Positions 31,426 to 43,449 of a DNA stretch of 64,000 nucleotides are shown piece after piece. Within the stretch, counting starts at the first letter, position 1; every line of letters starts with the position of its first letter. Source of the stretch: Dasypus novemcinctus (Eukaryota > Chordata > Mammalia > Cingulata > Dasypodidae); NCBI RefSeq assembly GCF_030445035.2, contig NC_080698.1:6744038-6808037 (forward strand), given 5' to 3'. The notes beneath the pieces are model-generated. The model did not search any database and was not told where the DNA came from. It saw nothing but the letters and a program-made list of their open reading frames with translations. The position numbers were made by a program, and so were the translations under genes.

Positions 31426-33190
31426 TTTTTTTCACCTAATATTAACATGTTGTATCATCAACATGTATCTGTTCAGTTTCAAAGAAAAACAGTCTCATAT
31501 ATGCAATATTACCCATATCCGTATTTTACATGACATTTCATTATGCTATAAAGTCCCATGTTACATTTTGTTAAACTTGCCTTCTAATAATATCCATGAC
31601 CTTAGATTTTCCCTTTCAACCACTGTCATACCCGTATAACAGCACTGCTAGTTACGAAGACTATGATGTGCTTTCACCTTTTCTGTTCACTTCCAAAGAT
31701 TAACAAATAACCTTTTGACCAGTTCAGCACAGGTTAACTCTCAGCTTTCCATTCTCAAACCTTATTCTATTTTCTGGTGACCTAGGTTCTATTTATTAAC
31801 TTCAAGAGTTTACACAACATATTTAGTTCATAGTAGTGCAACCATACAGTATTTGTCCTTTTGTGTCTGACTTGCTTCACTCAACATGATGTCCTGTAGG
31901 TTCATCCATATTGCCATATTCTTCACAATTTCATTTCCTCTTACAGCTGCATTATGTTCCATCATGTATTTACACCACAGTTTATTCATCCATTGGTTGA
32001 TGGCCACCTGGGTTGTTTTCCTCTTTTGGCAAATGTGAATACACTGCTGTGAATATCCGTGTGTAGATGTCTTTTCATGTCACTGCACTCAGTTCTTCTG
32101 GGTATATACCCAGTAATGGTATTGTCAGGTCATGTGGCAAATCTATATTCAACTTCTTTAGGAACTGCCAAATAGTCCTGCACAGTGGCTGTACCATGCT
32201 ATATTCCCACCAATAGTGAATAAATGTTCCTAAATGTTCCTATCTCTCCACATCCTCTCCAACACTTGTAGTTTTCTGTCGTTTTAATTTTTTTTTTTTT
32301 TTTTTTCAGACCCAGGACCTCGCACTGGAAAGCCAGCTCTCAACCACTGAGCCACATTGGCTCCCTGTCTTTTTAATAGTAGCCATTCTAATAGGTGTGA
32401 AATGATATCTCATTGTACTATAGCTTTGATTTGCATTTCCCTAGTTGCTAGCGATGTTGAACATTTTTTCATGTGTTTTTCCACCATTTATATTTCTTCT
32501 TTGGACAAATGTAAGTCTTTTGTCCATTTTTAAATCAGATCATTTGTCTTTTTATTATTGAGTTGTAGCATCTCTTTATATATCATGGAAATTAAACTTT
32601 ATCTGTGATTTCCAAATATTTTCTCCCATTGAGTGGGCTGTATTTTCACCCTTTTGACAAAGTCCTTTGAGATGCAAATGTGTTTAATTCTGAGGAGGTC
32701 CCATTTATCTATTTTTCCTTTTGTTGCTTGTGCTTTGGGTGTAAGATCTAAGAAACCACCACCTACCACAAAATCTTGAAGATATTTCCCTACATTTTCT
32801 TCTAGTAGTTTTTATGGTCCTGGCTTTTATATTTAAGTCTTTGATTCATTTTGAGTTGATTCTTGGAGTATAGGGAGTGAGACAGAGGTCCTCTTTCATT
32901 CTTTTAGTTGGATAGCCAATTCTCCCAACATCATTTGTTGAAAGACTGTTCCATTCTGGTAACATGGAGTTGGTAAGTTTGTCAAAAACCAATTGGCTGT
33001 GGAGGTGAGGGTTTATTTCTGGACTCTCAATTCTATTCCACTGATCAATGTGCTTATCTTTATTCCAATACTATGCTGTTTTGACCACTGTAAATATGTT
33101 TCCATGCCAGGCAGTGAAAGTCCTCCCACATCGCTCTTCCTTTTTAGGATGTTTTTGGCTACTTGGCTGCATTTTCTCAAGATGGTGAGT
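31426..33190 (-). mobile_element. L1 3' half, antisense, 5'-truncated
   Basis: A T12-rich start, then reverse 3'UTR, then ORF2 C-terminal text (CCCATTGAGTGGGCTGTATT; CCATTTTGAGTTGATTCTTG). It stops abruptly at GTTTTTGGCTACTTGGCTGC, as in a 5'-truncated insertion. A SINE head interrupts it at 32289-32364. Confidence 0.75.
32289..32364 (-). mobile_element. Short SINE head, antisense
   Basis: A T-run followed by CAACCACTGAGCCACATTGG, the reverse tRNA-like head. The target duplication CTGTCGTTTTAAT (32276-32288) and CTGTCTTTTTAAT (32365-32377) lies inside the L1. Confidence 0.88.
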
Positions 33191-33403
33191 TTACTCTGAT
33201 GCTCTGTTTCTCTCTCTCTTATAGGGATTTAGGGTGAGACGCTGTGTGTTACTGCTGATCTTTGATTCTTAGTTCAACCTGTTTTAACTCTTTAGCATTG
33301 TCCCTGTTAGTTGCTGAAATCTGGGCCTTGGACCCAGTAATTGGTTGCAGACCCACTTCCAAGGGCCTTGGGGAGGGGGTTTGTAAAGGCAGGAAAAAAA
33401 AGA
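33191..33403. other. Unassigned DNA next to the L1 break
   Basis: Possibly reverse L1 5' region (GTCCCTGTTAGTTGCTGAAA), continuing at 33843 after the SINE. No gene seen. Confidence 0.35.
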
Positions 33404-33418
33404 CTCTTATTTACTTTT

Positions 33419-33827
33419 TTTTTTAAAGATTTCTCTCTCTCTCTCCCCACCCTCCCCCAACACGCTAGTTGTCTGTTCTCTGTGTCTATTTGCTGCATCT
33501 TCTTTGTCTGCTTCTGTTGTTGTAAGCGGCATAGGAATCTGTGTTTCTTTTTGTGGCGTCATCTTGTTGTGTCAGCTCTCCATGTGTGCGGAACCATTCC
33601 TGGGCAGGCTGTACTTTCTTTCACGCTGGGCAGCTCTCCTTATGGGGCACACTCCTTGCGCATGGGGCTCCCCTGTGCGGGGACACCCTTGCTTAGCACG
33701 GCACTCCTTGTGCGCATCAGCACTGCACATGGGCCAGCTCCACACGGGTCAAGGAGGCCCGGGGTTTGAACCACAGACCTCCCATGTGGTAGACAGATGC
33801 CCTAACCACTGGGCCAAGTCTGCTTCC
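33419..33827 (-). mobile_element. Full-length xenarthran SINE, antisense, perfect duplication
   Basis: The reverse tail, body and head are all present (ending GGGCCAAGTCTGCTTCC). CTCTTATTTACTTTT flanks it exactly at 33404-33418 and 33828-33842, a perfect 15-bp target duplication. This is the least decayed insertion boundary in the window. Confidence 0.95.
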
Positions 33828-33871
33828 CTCTTATTTACTTTTAATTTCCTCATATGCACTTCCTTGGTCTG

Positions 33872-33886
33872 CCAGCAGGTGGTGCT
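33872..33886 (+). promoter_or_regulatory. CTCF-like motif
   Basis: CCAGCAGGTGGTGCT fits the CTCF core (CCASYAGRKGGCRS) with one or two deviations. It lies just beside the young SINE. Confidence 0.35.
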
Positions 33887-34059
33887 CAGCAGCACCCTCT
33901 CAGTTGAAAGCATCATTACAGTGCGCTGAGGCTCTCTGTGGAGGTTCTTTTCCCTTCTTTCAAGGTCGTTTCTGCCTGTCCTCCTGCTACTTTTCTGGGC
34001 GAGTCTTGTCTCTAATCCACCATCTTCCAGGAAGTCCCCTCCCTGCTCTCTCAGGGGAC

Positions 34060-36235
34060 GTTCAATAGCCTTTTTGAGAGCCTCTGGGCTTGAGCATGGA
34101 GCCTGGGGCTCTGGTTTGGCCTGCAGGGCCTCTCCCAAGCCTGCTGTCCTGGCCTCCAAGGATCCCTTGGGACAGGCCTCTCAGAATCCGGAGACGCAGC
34201 CTCTGTCGGTGAACCCGGAGCCAGGCGTCCTCCCAGGGGCGAGAACTGTGGTGAGGTGTCCAGGGTGGAGGCCTGGCGGCTGGCAAGGGCAGAGGCCGGA
34301 GCGCAGGGCTCGGCTCTCCTTCCTTGGTCTTAGCTTCTGAGGCCCCGTTGGACCCAGCACGGGGGCCTGGCCAGTGCTGGATTCAGGGGCCGGCATATAA
34401 GGTGTCGATTCCTGGGCTTACCAAGGGCAGGATTTTGGGGAGCAATGGACCGTGGAGGAAGTGGCAAAAGGCTTTCGGGGGATCTCAATGAGCCACAGGC
34501 CAATTTTGGCAATGCTCATTACGTGGACAAGTTGATGGTCAATGGAACTGGCCCTGGACACCCCTGGGACTTTGGGGTCTTGTCAGTGAAAGGTTAGGGT
34601 TCAGGAGAAGGTAGATGGTTTCTAAACTCCCCATGGCCAGAAGGTGTAAGACCTGAACTTCCCTGAGAAAAGGTGGCTCTCTGGGCAGCAGGGCCAATGG
34701 GTGTGAGTCCCTGCAGCATCATGAAAGTGCCTGGTCATATCTCCTTCAGGGCCTGTGCTGCAGGGGGCAAGGTTGGTTGACAATCCCGGTTTCCCACCAT
34801 AAACACTGAGGCTCATGCCACTGTCCCCACCCCCAGCTGCTTCTGCCAGCGACTAGATCCCGCCTGGATCAGAACGCCTCGAAAGGGCAGCTTTGGCTCT
34901 GAAACAACACATTGGCCCAGCCAAGATTTCTCAGAACTGTGCTGCAGTCGGAGACTTTTCCCACCTGGTCCACCCTCCCCCGCCTTCACAGGGGTTGGTC
35001 CTGAGTCTCTGCTAAGGGCCCTCCCTGCCTACTCTCCTCCCTCTCCCTTTGCTCTTTCAGACACTGCCCCCCCCCCCTCCATCTCCTGGACATCTGACCC
35101 CCTCCTGGTTGTGTGCTTCCAAAATTCCAAGAGAACAGGGGCCCAAAGGCCATTCTGAGATGCCTCCAGTTTGACCCGGGGCCACCCTTTTCCCAGGGGC
35201 AGCAGGTCCTAGGGAAAGGGAGTGGGAAGAAGGAGACTGATGTGACCCAGAGGACCAGTTCATCTACCTTTTGGAACTTTCAGCCTGTCTTCGGGCTGAG
35301 TGGCTCTCCTGGTAGGAGAAATGAGCCGGTTTTTGATCTGTGCTGGAGCCGGCTCTTCCCAGCTCGTGTTACATTTTTAGGAGTTTTGTGAGCTGGTGGA
35401 TGGCACATTGGTAGATTGAAATCAGCCATAGTGGAAGTATGTATAACTCAGAATTTGTCAAACATGACAAATAAGGGCTTTTCCCTTGGAGAGCTGGTGT
35501 CAGCAGCACTCCACTAACGGAAAATCATTTTCTAAGACTTCTGGATAAAGTCCCAAATTCTTAACCTGGTTCATATAGTTTTATTATTCAGGATCCCAAC
35601 AGAATGCCCACTTAAAACCGTCTGAGGATCAAGGAAGGGACTATTTATAAAGGTATGGACAGGATGTAAGGAAGCCAAGAAGGGGTGGTGAAATGTCTTT
35701 GAGCAATAGGAGGAAACTTCCGCCAACCCAGGTCTGAAAGGGGGTGCTGCCTTTGGCAGAGGAATTCGTCACTTCTACCCTCAGTCCAGCAGGGAGGGAG
35801 CCAGAGCAGTAAGTCCTCCACCTCTCCCCCTCATGCCCAACCCCCATCCAAACTCCTGCTGGCAGCCTCCATTGGCTGAACCCAACCAACACCGAAGGTG
35901 AGGGGCTGTACAGGTCAGCTTTCACGATCACAAGGCAGGGTTGGAAGGTGCAAAGTGGATATGGAGGACAAATGGAAGACACCTGCTTAGCACCTTAGGT
36001 CATCTAGCCCTGTCTTGCCCAATGCACTCTACTGCATCCTGTTTCCTCTGCCCAAAAGCTCCCTTGCTTCCCCCTTCCCTCATTAATTGCTACTTATCCT
36101 TGGCTTAACTTCACTCTCATAAACACATCAGACTTTTTGTTGATCATGCTCTTTTCACCCTGTCCTTCTTCCAAGCATTTATTTGCTTACCACAAAATTG
36201 GTATGTTATTTGTATAACAATCAAAATGCTACTAG
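34060..36235. other. Longest repeat-poor stretch right of XCR1, no gene
   Basis: G+C-richer unique DNA with several pyrimidine tracts (C10 near 35068). Open frames of up to 113 codons occur on both strands but show no domain, start context or coding bias I can support. Confidence 0.45.
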
Positions 36236-36420
36236 CCAACACTTGTTAATCACTTACAGGTGCCAGGCACTGGGTTATTATTTATTTGATTGTACTCTAG
36301 ACTATAATTCCATGAAGGCAGGGACCATGTCTCTCTCTTGCTCATTGCTATAACTCCCCAGTGCCTAGGGCAGTGCCTGGCACAAATTAGACACTCAATA
36401 AACACGTGTGGACTAAAATC
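36236..36420 (+). repeat. L2 3' end fragment
   Basis: Reads CCATGAAGGCAGGGACCATG, CAGTGCCTGGCACAAATTAG and ACTCAATAAACACG, the L2 3' terminus. Confidence 0.85.
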
Positions 36421-36454
36421 CTCACAGAGAGCCCAGCCATTGTTTCCTAGCTCT

Positions 36455-36915
36455 CTCAAAGTGTGAGAGATTGAATACGGCTGCAATTTTTTACACCACC
36501 TCCCATCGAGAGGTGCAGTCTAGTGACCTGCTTGCTCAGTAGAATAGGGCAGAAGCTGACCTCCCAAGATTCCTGAAACTAGGTCATGAGAAGCCTTGTC
36601 ATCTCCACCAAGGCCTCCTCCAGCACTCTTCCTGGGAGCCCGGAAACAACATTTAAGAAGTCCAAGTACACGAAGCTGCCATGCTAGTGACAGTCCTGCC
36701 TGAGCCCAGCCATCTAACCATCTCTGCTAAGGAGCCAGAAATGCTAGCGAAGCTGTCTTGCACCAGCTCATCATGACCAGGGAACCTCTGTTGATGCCAC
36801 GTGAGTTAGAATTACCCAAATTCCTGGGTCACAAACTGTGAGATATAATAAAATGGTTTTTCTTTTAAGCCAGTACATCCTTGTGGTGCTTTGTTATGCA
36901 GCGGTAGAGAGAACA
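36455..36915 (+). repeat. MLT1-like LTR
   Basis: The end reads ACAAACTGTGAGATATAATA, then TTTTAAGCCAGTACATCC and TTTGTTATGCAGCGGTAGAG, the standard MLT1 3' part with its polyadenylation signal. Confidence 0.7.
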
Positions 36916-38385
36916 AGTAGTGCTGGTTAGGGGAAAATCCCAGCCTGCTTTTCCGCCCCACTTCCACCTGCCCCCACATATTCAAGTTCCCCTTGAAGGC
37001 TAATGTCACCAAGAATCCTGCTGACTCTCTGGCAACTTAGCTTTGATGTGGCTTAAAGAGAGTTGCCTTCCTTCAGAGTAGCTTGACAAGTGCCGTGTCA
37101 TCTACAACACCTTTGGGAAATCCCCTCCATGCAGAACTGCCTACATGGTACAGCTCTGATAACTGAATTGTTTTAAGCCATTTACTAAATCTCCATATGG
37201 TCTCCTCTCAACCTTGGGTGACAGCCAAATCACCCTGGGTAGAAGTCCTTTCCTTTGAAGCCCATCTTGCCCACCTGACCACGTGCAGGCTGGTGGGATG
37301 GTATCCACACCTAGAGTTGGGGGAAAGCAGGCAGCTGGCTGGGGCTACCCCTGGTTCCACCGCCACCCTGCCCTTCTCGTCAGTCTTAGGCAAAGCAAAA
37401 CCGCACTGAGTCATCAGGACTCAACTGCGAAGAGCTTCAGTGGGTGATTGAGGCTTGGGATTAGAGGACAAACCTTAGTAGGTGTGCTCTGAAAGTGTGC
37501 AGAGTTCTGAATGGAGCTTTCTGTAAGATTCTAATGGCAACAAAGGCTACTCAGGCATTGGAGAAGCTTAAAGTCTCTTTGCCCTCTCTAGGGTCTCTGG
37601 AAGGGTCAACATGGGAATGTAATTGGAATGCGCACGGGCTATTCGTCAACTCATCCTGGGCAGAACGGTATGAGAAGACTATATCCATCCCCTCTTCTCC
37701 TCTCTCCATTGCTGTCGAGCACACAGGGTGGGAGCGGGTGGCAGGGGATGGCAGCACTCCTGGCAGAGGGAGCAGAGCAAGGAAGAACATGGAGGAAGGT
37801 AGTAAGGGTGAGGCCAGGACGCAGTGGGACAGGGTCATGAGGCCCAGGCCATGTAAAGCCCTGGGCACACTCCAGGATGTTCATTTCTTAGAAGGCAGAT
37901 GGTGTGAAAACTGCTCTAACCCGGGCTCATGACAAATGCACTTTCCCAGAATTGACCTATTGACACAGAAGCCCTGTGGATGGGGCTTTGTAACGCATTC
38001 CTAGGTGGTTTCGAGGAAGGAGGCCGGGTAGTGCAGAGGGTAATACGAAGGGGTGCAGAGTAGGCGAGGTGCCTTGTACAAGGGGCAGAACCACCAGGGG
38101 CTGAGGCTGGAAAGGAGCAGGGCCAGCTGCTTGGGGTGAATTGGACTGACCTGAATCGAGCCCTTCAGTTCTGGCCGGCTCAGCTCGCACACACGGTCCT
38201 ACACAAAGGTCACCTCGTGTGTCAGGGAATAACACACCTGCCTGGATCAATTTGCACACTTCTTTGGTGCCCCAAGCTATGAGAAGTCACACTGATACCA
38301 CTGTCAAAGGGAATATGTGGTCACTCTTCATTCGAGAAGTGTCAAGGAAGTTTGGGATCATGCTTTAAGATCACCACATGGAAGT
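36916..38385. other. Mostly unique DNA with an L2 trace
   Basis: A weak L2-like segment lies around 37800-37890 (CATGTAAAGCCCTGGGCACA). The rest is unassigned. The 145-codon and 105-codon frames overlap on opposite strands and neither has supporting features. Confidence 0.4.
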
Positions 38386-38389
38386 TCAG

Positions 38390-38700
38390 GGAAAACTTCC
38401 TGGAGGTGATGACAAGGGGGCTAAGTCTTGAGAGCAGGAGTGAGCAGGGAGAGAAGAGGAGGGACAGGACAGGAGAGGGCCAGCAAACGTGAAGATCCGG
38501 AAGCAGGATCCGGGGCTGGCTCCAAGGGCCCTATTTATGGCTCAAGGGAAGAAAGTGTGTGCTGGCAGGAGGGTGGTAGCAGAAGCAGAGGAGGGAGGCA
38601 GAGGCCCTCGGGAGCTACGCTAAGGGGTTTGAAATTCATCCTGAATGGAGAGCTAGTGAAGGGTTTGAAGCAGGGAACAAGGTGGTCAGTGAATTTGCTA
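38390..38700 (+). repeat. L2 fragment
   Basis: AAAACTTCCTGGAGGTGATG through GAGAGCTAGTGAAGGGTTTG and AGCAGGGAACAAGGTGGTCA follows inner L2 3' order. Confidence 0.65.
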
Positions 38701-38884
38701 GGGCGCTCTTGGCTGCAAGCAACAGAGCACATGGCTACAGTGGCTTAAATAGTGGGAGGCCAATTATTTCTCCCAGGCAGGTAATCTAGTGTTGGTGCAG
38801 CATCCTGTGGTACCTTTCCCCACAAGTGCAAGAGGGCTGCTATGGCTCCAACCATTGTGGACTTGTGTAGCATCCAAAGCAGAA
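38701..38884. repeat. Old unclassified repeat
   Basis: Text of the type CAACAGAGCACATGGCTACA and TTATTTCTCCCAGGCAGGTA occurs in mammalian-wide repeats, but I cannot name the family. Confidence 0.35.
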
Positions 38885-39085
38885 AGGAAGGAGACATGTG
38901 TCTAAACAAGTGACTGTCATCGGTGTGATTTTGCAATATCTGGAGATATTTTTGATTGTTACAACTGGTGGGCAGTTACTGACATCGAGTGAGTAGAGGC
39001 CAGGCATGCTTCTAAATGGACAGACCTCCACAAGATAGAATCACCAAACCGTCAACAGTGCCGCGGTTGAGATGCCCTGGGTGAA
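38885..39085 (+). repeat. MER20-like hAT DNA transposon
   Basis: TTTGCAATATCTGGAGATAT, TTTTTGATTGTTACAACTGG and AACAGTGCCGCGGTTGAGAT match the MER20 order. Confidence 0.8.
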
Positions 39086-39098
39086 ACGGATTGGATGC

Positions 39099-39460
39099 TC
39101 TTTGTTTATTTATTTTTAAAAAATATTTATTTATTTACTTTTCCCCCTGCCCCCCATTGTCTGCTGTCTGTGTCCACTTGCTGTGTGTTCTTCTGGGTCT
39201 GCTCCTCTTCTCTTTGGATGGCACTGGGAACCGATCCTGGAAGCTTCCAGAATAGGAGAGAGGTGCTCAATCTCTTGTGCCCCCTCAGCTCCCTCTAATG
39301 CATCTCCTATTGTCTCTCCGTGTCTCTTTTTGTTGTGTCATCTTGCTGCACCAGTTCTCCATGCAAGCCAGCTTGGCTTCACCTGGAGGCCCCGGGAATC
39401 AAAGCCTGAACCTCCCCTATCACAGACGGGAGCCCAATCGCCTGAGCCACATCTGCTTCC
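39099..39460 (-). mobile_element. Xenarthran SINE, antisense
   Basis: Reverse tail (TATTTATTTATTTACTTTTC), body, B box and head (CGCCTGAGCCACATCTGCTT). TGGATGC flanks it at 39092-39098 and 39461-39467. Confidence 0.88.
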
Positions 39461-39467
39461 TGGATGC

Positions 39468-41100
39468 CTTCAGTTTAAATGTGGGGGTTGGTGCTGTCTC
39501 CCTCTACATTTGGAGTCCAGAGAGTCACTTTCCCAGCTCAGCTGTCGAGAGACCATAGGCACTGCCAGAGACAGAGACATAGTATAAAGCTACAGCCATA
39601 TGGGATTCGAGATCAACTTAAATGTAAGAAATGAAACCAGAAAACCCAGAAGAGAGACAGGGATCAGATGAGCAGGAAAAGGCTTCAGAAGCTTCAATGC
39701 TATATGTCTGTCACCCTCAGCCCACGCCCTTTGAAAAAGACCGCACGATGACCTATCAGAAACGGGCTGTCTCTGCAGGATATAGCTTAGCATTCTTTCT
39801 TCTTGATACAGCTTTAGTACCTGGGCTTTCCATTCTGCTGTTATAATAAATGTTGTGTCTTTTTTTTTTCCTTTCAGTTTTTCAAAGCTGAAATCGTTGG
39901 GTTGATCTTGTTAAGATGGGGCAGTAATGACAGGAGGTGGGAGGGGAATGACTCAAAAGGCAAGTGTCGCCAACATTTGGTAAATGTGCCTTTGCTCAGC
40001 CAGCCCAGTGCCTGAAATGTTGTCTCTGATATTTCCACTAGAGGTTTTTGGTTTGGCCTAATTCTTTTAAAACTGTAATGCTGGCCCGATACTCCCCCTC
40101 ACCCCCCAAACAGCTTCCTTTTCCTGTTTCTTACTTGCCATGGTGTCTGTCGTCAACCTCGCTTCTGAGAATGAAGTCTGAGCTTTGAGGTTAGGTGTGG
40201 GTGTAAGTGTGCCTTGGTCTGATTTGTGTGTGTGTGTGTGTACGTACGGTTTCATATATGTTTTCCAGGTCAACACAAGTGAGCTGGTAAATTTCTGGGC
40301 TTTTTACAACACACACTAACCATGAAATCAACAGCGGAAGACAATAATAAAAAAAAATAATAATAAAAATAATAATAAAAAATAGGAAACCAACTTACTG
40401 TGCTTGAAAATCTGCACTAAGTCTGCACATGGGCCTGGTTGTTTCTCTTGGTGGTTGGGCTTGGTATCAGATGGTTTAGTTTCATTTCAAAAGAATAGCT
40501 CCTTGCCACAATTATCCCTTCCACGTATCAGTAACTCCATCATTCTCCCCCTCTCCCTCCCCCCTTTTGGCTAAATCTTTCTGGGTTGCTAAAAGTTTGC
40601 TGCTTCAAAGTAAATGTTCCTCAACTCTCTCCTCTCCTACATCCTCTTTGTCCTCCCCCAGCCCTGCCTTCCAGCACCCAGTACTGCAAGACAAAGTCAC
40701 AAAGGACCATTTAACTTTGGCTGAACCCTCTTCTCTACTCAGAAATACTGGGTGCTTCCCCACCAGCTGCATTTTTGGCAGTGGTTGTTCCAAAGCTGTT
40801 CTCCTCTCCTTCCTTCCCCTGTCCAATGCCCGGCCTCCATTCCCAGTTGGTGGGCTATTCTTCAGTGTGCACCTCCTCTCCCTTCCCTTCCCCTCTGTAC
40901 CCCTTACTTCACCTGCCTCCTTCTCCCTGGGTAGCTGTGCATCTCCTCTCCAAGGCTAACTCCACCCCGCGGTCCTGCTCCCTTCTAGCACCTTCAGCCT
41001 CTCCTTCTCCTCCAGGTCTCTCCTCTAAGTGCAGGTGGCAGGCTGGTTTCCACAAATGGCCACGCTCATAGCCCTGCCTGCGTGTGCACTCCTTGGCAAA
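39468..41100. other. Unique DNA with simple-sequence patches, no gene
   Basis: Holds a (TG)n run at 40226-40241, an A/AATAA-rich stretch at 40346-40385, and C/T-rich text from 40540 onward. No frame is supported. AATAAA at about 39846 follows a short AT-rich block without a recognisable gene. Confidence 0.45.
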
Positions 41101-41109
41101 GTGGCCACC

Positions 41110-41425
41110 AGTCTGGGCTGGATGCATGATGGACTTTGACTGCTAAAACGCCGCTGCAGCCATGCTGTCCCGGTTTCCAGCCTAGCCCTCAAGAGGCCTG
41201 GTGCCTCCCGCTCTGGCTCTCGGGATAGCTTGTTGGTGGATGCAACATCAGTAGGCCAGGCCAGCTGACCCCAGTTGGGCCCCGTTTACCCACCTGCTGC
41301 AGGCCCAGCTGAGAGCAACCCAGCCAGGCCCAGCTGACCCATGGGCAGGAAAGGGAGATGATCATTTTAGCCCCTGAATTTTGGGGTGCTTGTTATGCAG
41401 CAGTATTCAGCTAATATGGTGCACA
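41110..41425 (+). repeat. MLT1-like LTR 3' part
   Basis: Ends TTTTGGGGTGCTTGTTATGC, AGCAGTATTCAGCTAATATG, as MLT1 LTRs do. The 5' part is diverged. Confidence 0.55.
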
Positions 41426-42230
41426 AACATGCAGGGGTTTCCCTCCCTTCTGGAGTGTTCTCCTCCTGCCAGCAGCGTCTTCCAGTGACAGCTTCTCTCG
41501 CTCTTCACGCCACACTTCTCGAATGAGCAGCTGTGCTCATGGCCTGACTCTCCCATGCAGAATTACGTCTTCTCCCGGTGAAGGCTGGGTTCCCTTCTCC
41601 GCTGTCCTGAAATGGCTGGATGGGGTGGCCTGACTGCCAGACAAAGCCACCTGCCTTACTCCCATCTTCTCTAACCGCTCAGCGGGGCTGACCCTCAGGT
41701 GTGGCCCTTGGAAACGCTCTGCTCCCTCATCTCTGTGGCCCTGTCTCTCCAGGTACCCCTCCGCTCTGCCGCACCTGCCCTTCTCCCTCCCCGGTTCCCC
41801 TGCCTCATTCACGGGCAGCCCCTCCTTGGTGCACACCCTCCTTCCTGGCTGGTTTGGTGGTGGGTACCTGGGGCAGGAGGACTCCCACCCCATCTCCATG
41901 CTCCAGCCTCTTTCTTGGCCCTTCTTAAGGCCTGGACGTGCATTTCCATCTGGATGTCCTACTGGCACCTCAGGACCAATGCGGCCGAATCCCGGGAGCC
42001 TCTCCCGCTGGCAGCTCCTGCCAGGACAGGGTGTCCTCTTTCCACTGAGCCCTTCAGGCGTCCAGTCACCTGGCTCAACACTGAAGGGTTCACCTCTGTT
42101 CCTTCTCGTGTAATCCACCTCCCAGCTGCGGGGACCCCAAGGTGAAGACTGGCTTCTTATGTTCCAGGAGCTCACAGTCGAGGCAGAGGCTCCTGCCCTT
42201 TGGCCTTGCACATTTTGTCTTCATAGTACT
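41426..42230 (-). repeat. C-rich DNA with an antisense L2 trace
   Basis: Near 42150-42190 GTTCCAGGAGCTCACAGTCG reads as a reverse L2 3' segment. The rest is C/T-rich, which explains the long opposed frames on both strands here. Confidence 0.4.
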
Positions 42231-42427
42231 TTCCTGAACCCATACACGACTGAACTACTGTCATTCACTTGAATGCTTTTGATATTTTCAAAGAAAGCTT
42301 TATATTGCTATTATAAATGGAAATCCAGTATCATTAGTCATTAATAGTAACTTCCTTCCTCCTCAGCAAATAAATAATAAGTGCTCACTAGACACTGCCG
42401 CTTGGCAAAGGTTCTGAGCCTAAGCCA

Positions 42428-42634
42428 GCCTGCCTGCCTGCCTGCCGTCTTCTTCCCTTCTTCCCTTCTTCCCTTCTCCCTTCTTTCCTTCCTTCCTTCT
42501 TTCCTTCCTTCCTTCCTTCCTTCCTTCCTTCCTTCCTTCCTTCCTTCCTTCCTTCCTTCCTTCCTTCCTTCCTTCCTTCCTTCCTTCCTTCCTTCCTTCC
42601 TTCCTTCTCTCCCTCCCTCCCTCCCTCCTTCCTT
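42428..42634 (+). repeat. Large compound (CTGC)n-(TTCC)n-(CTCC)n microsatellite
   Basis: (CTGC)n at 42428-42447 and a TTCCC-type block are followed by about 30 near-perfect TTCC units (42481-42606), then CTCC units. The array is likely to vary in length between individuals. The apparent repetitive peptide frames are artefacts. Confidence 0.97.
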
Positions 42635-42639
42635 TAAAT

Positions 42640-43440
42640 TTTTAATGTAGTAACATATATATGACATAAAATCTCTCATTGTAACCACTTTCAAATATAC
42701 AGTTCTGGGGTATGAATTACATTCAGAATGTTGTGCTACCATCATCCATTACCATTTCATTACCCTAAACAGAAAACTGCACCCATTAAGCAGTAAGTCA
42801 TCTTTCCCTGACTCCACCCCTATAACCTTAATCTACTTTCTATCTGTATGAATTTATTGGCTAGGTATTTCATGTAAGTGGAATCATACAATATTTTTCT
42901 TTTTGTGTCTGGCTTATACTCAATGTGATATCTTCAAGCTTCATCTGTGTTGAAACATGTATCAGAACATTCCCTTTTATAGCTGGATAATATTCCATTG
43001 TAAGTATTTACCTCATTTTGTTTATCCATTCTTCCATTGATGGAGATTTAGGTTGCTGTCATTTTTTTTTTAAGGTGGTACCAGAGATTGAACCCAAGAC
43101 CTTGTACAAGGGAAGCAGGCACTCAACCACTGAGCTATATCCCACTTCCCCATCTTTAGACTATGTGAATAATACTGCTATGAACATTGGTGTACAAATA
43201 TTTGTTTGACTCCCTGTCTTCGATTTCTTTGAATATATACCTAGAAGTAGAATTGCTTGGTCACGTAGCAATTCCATATCTGACTGACTGAGGAATAGCC
43301 AAAACTGTTTCCCATAGTGACTTTGCCATTTTACATTCCCACCAAAAATGGGCAAGGACTTCTATTTCTCTACGTCTTCTCCAGCACTTGTTCTTTTCTA
43401 TTTTAAATATAATAGCCATTCCAGTGGATGTGAAGTGGTT
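42640..43440 (-). mobile_element. Old L1M 3'UTR and ORF2 end, antisense
   Basis: ACATAAAATCTCTCATTGTA, GTGGAATCATACAATATTTT and GTTTCCCATAGTGACTTTGC follow the reverse L1M 3' region. It is split by a SINE at 43062-43152. Confidence 0.75.
43062..43152 (-). mobile_element. Short SINE head, antisense
   Basis: A T10 run, GGTGGTACCAGAGATTGAAC (reverse B box) and CAACCACTGAGCTATATCCC (reverse head). The target duplication is too decayed to call. Confidence 0.8.
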
Positions 43441-43449
43441 GCTTTCCTT

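Noticed and set aside
41537..42211. 224-codon minus-strand frame and 148-codon plus-strand frame
   Set aside because: The sequence is C/T-rich and lacks stops for that reason on both strands; no domain, start context or splice plan supports a gene.
42341..42745. Frames with repeated KEGR or PSFL peptides
   Set aside because: They are translations of the TTCC microsatellite.
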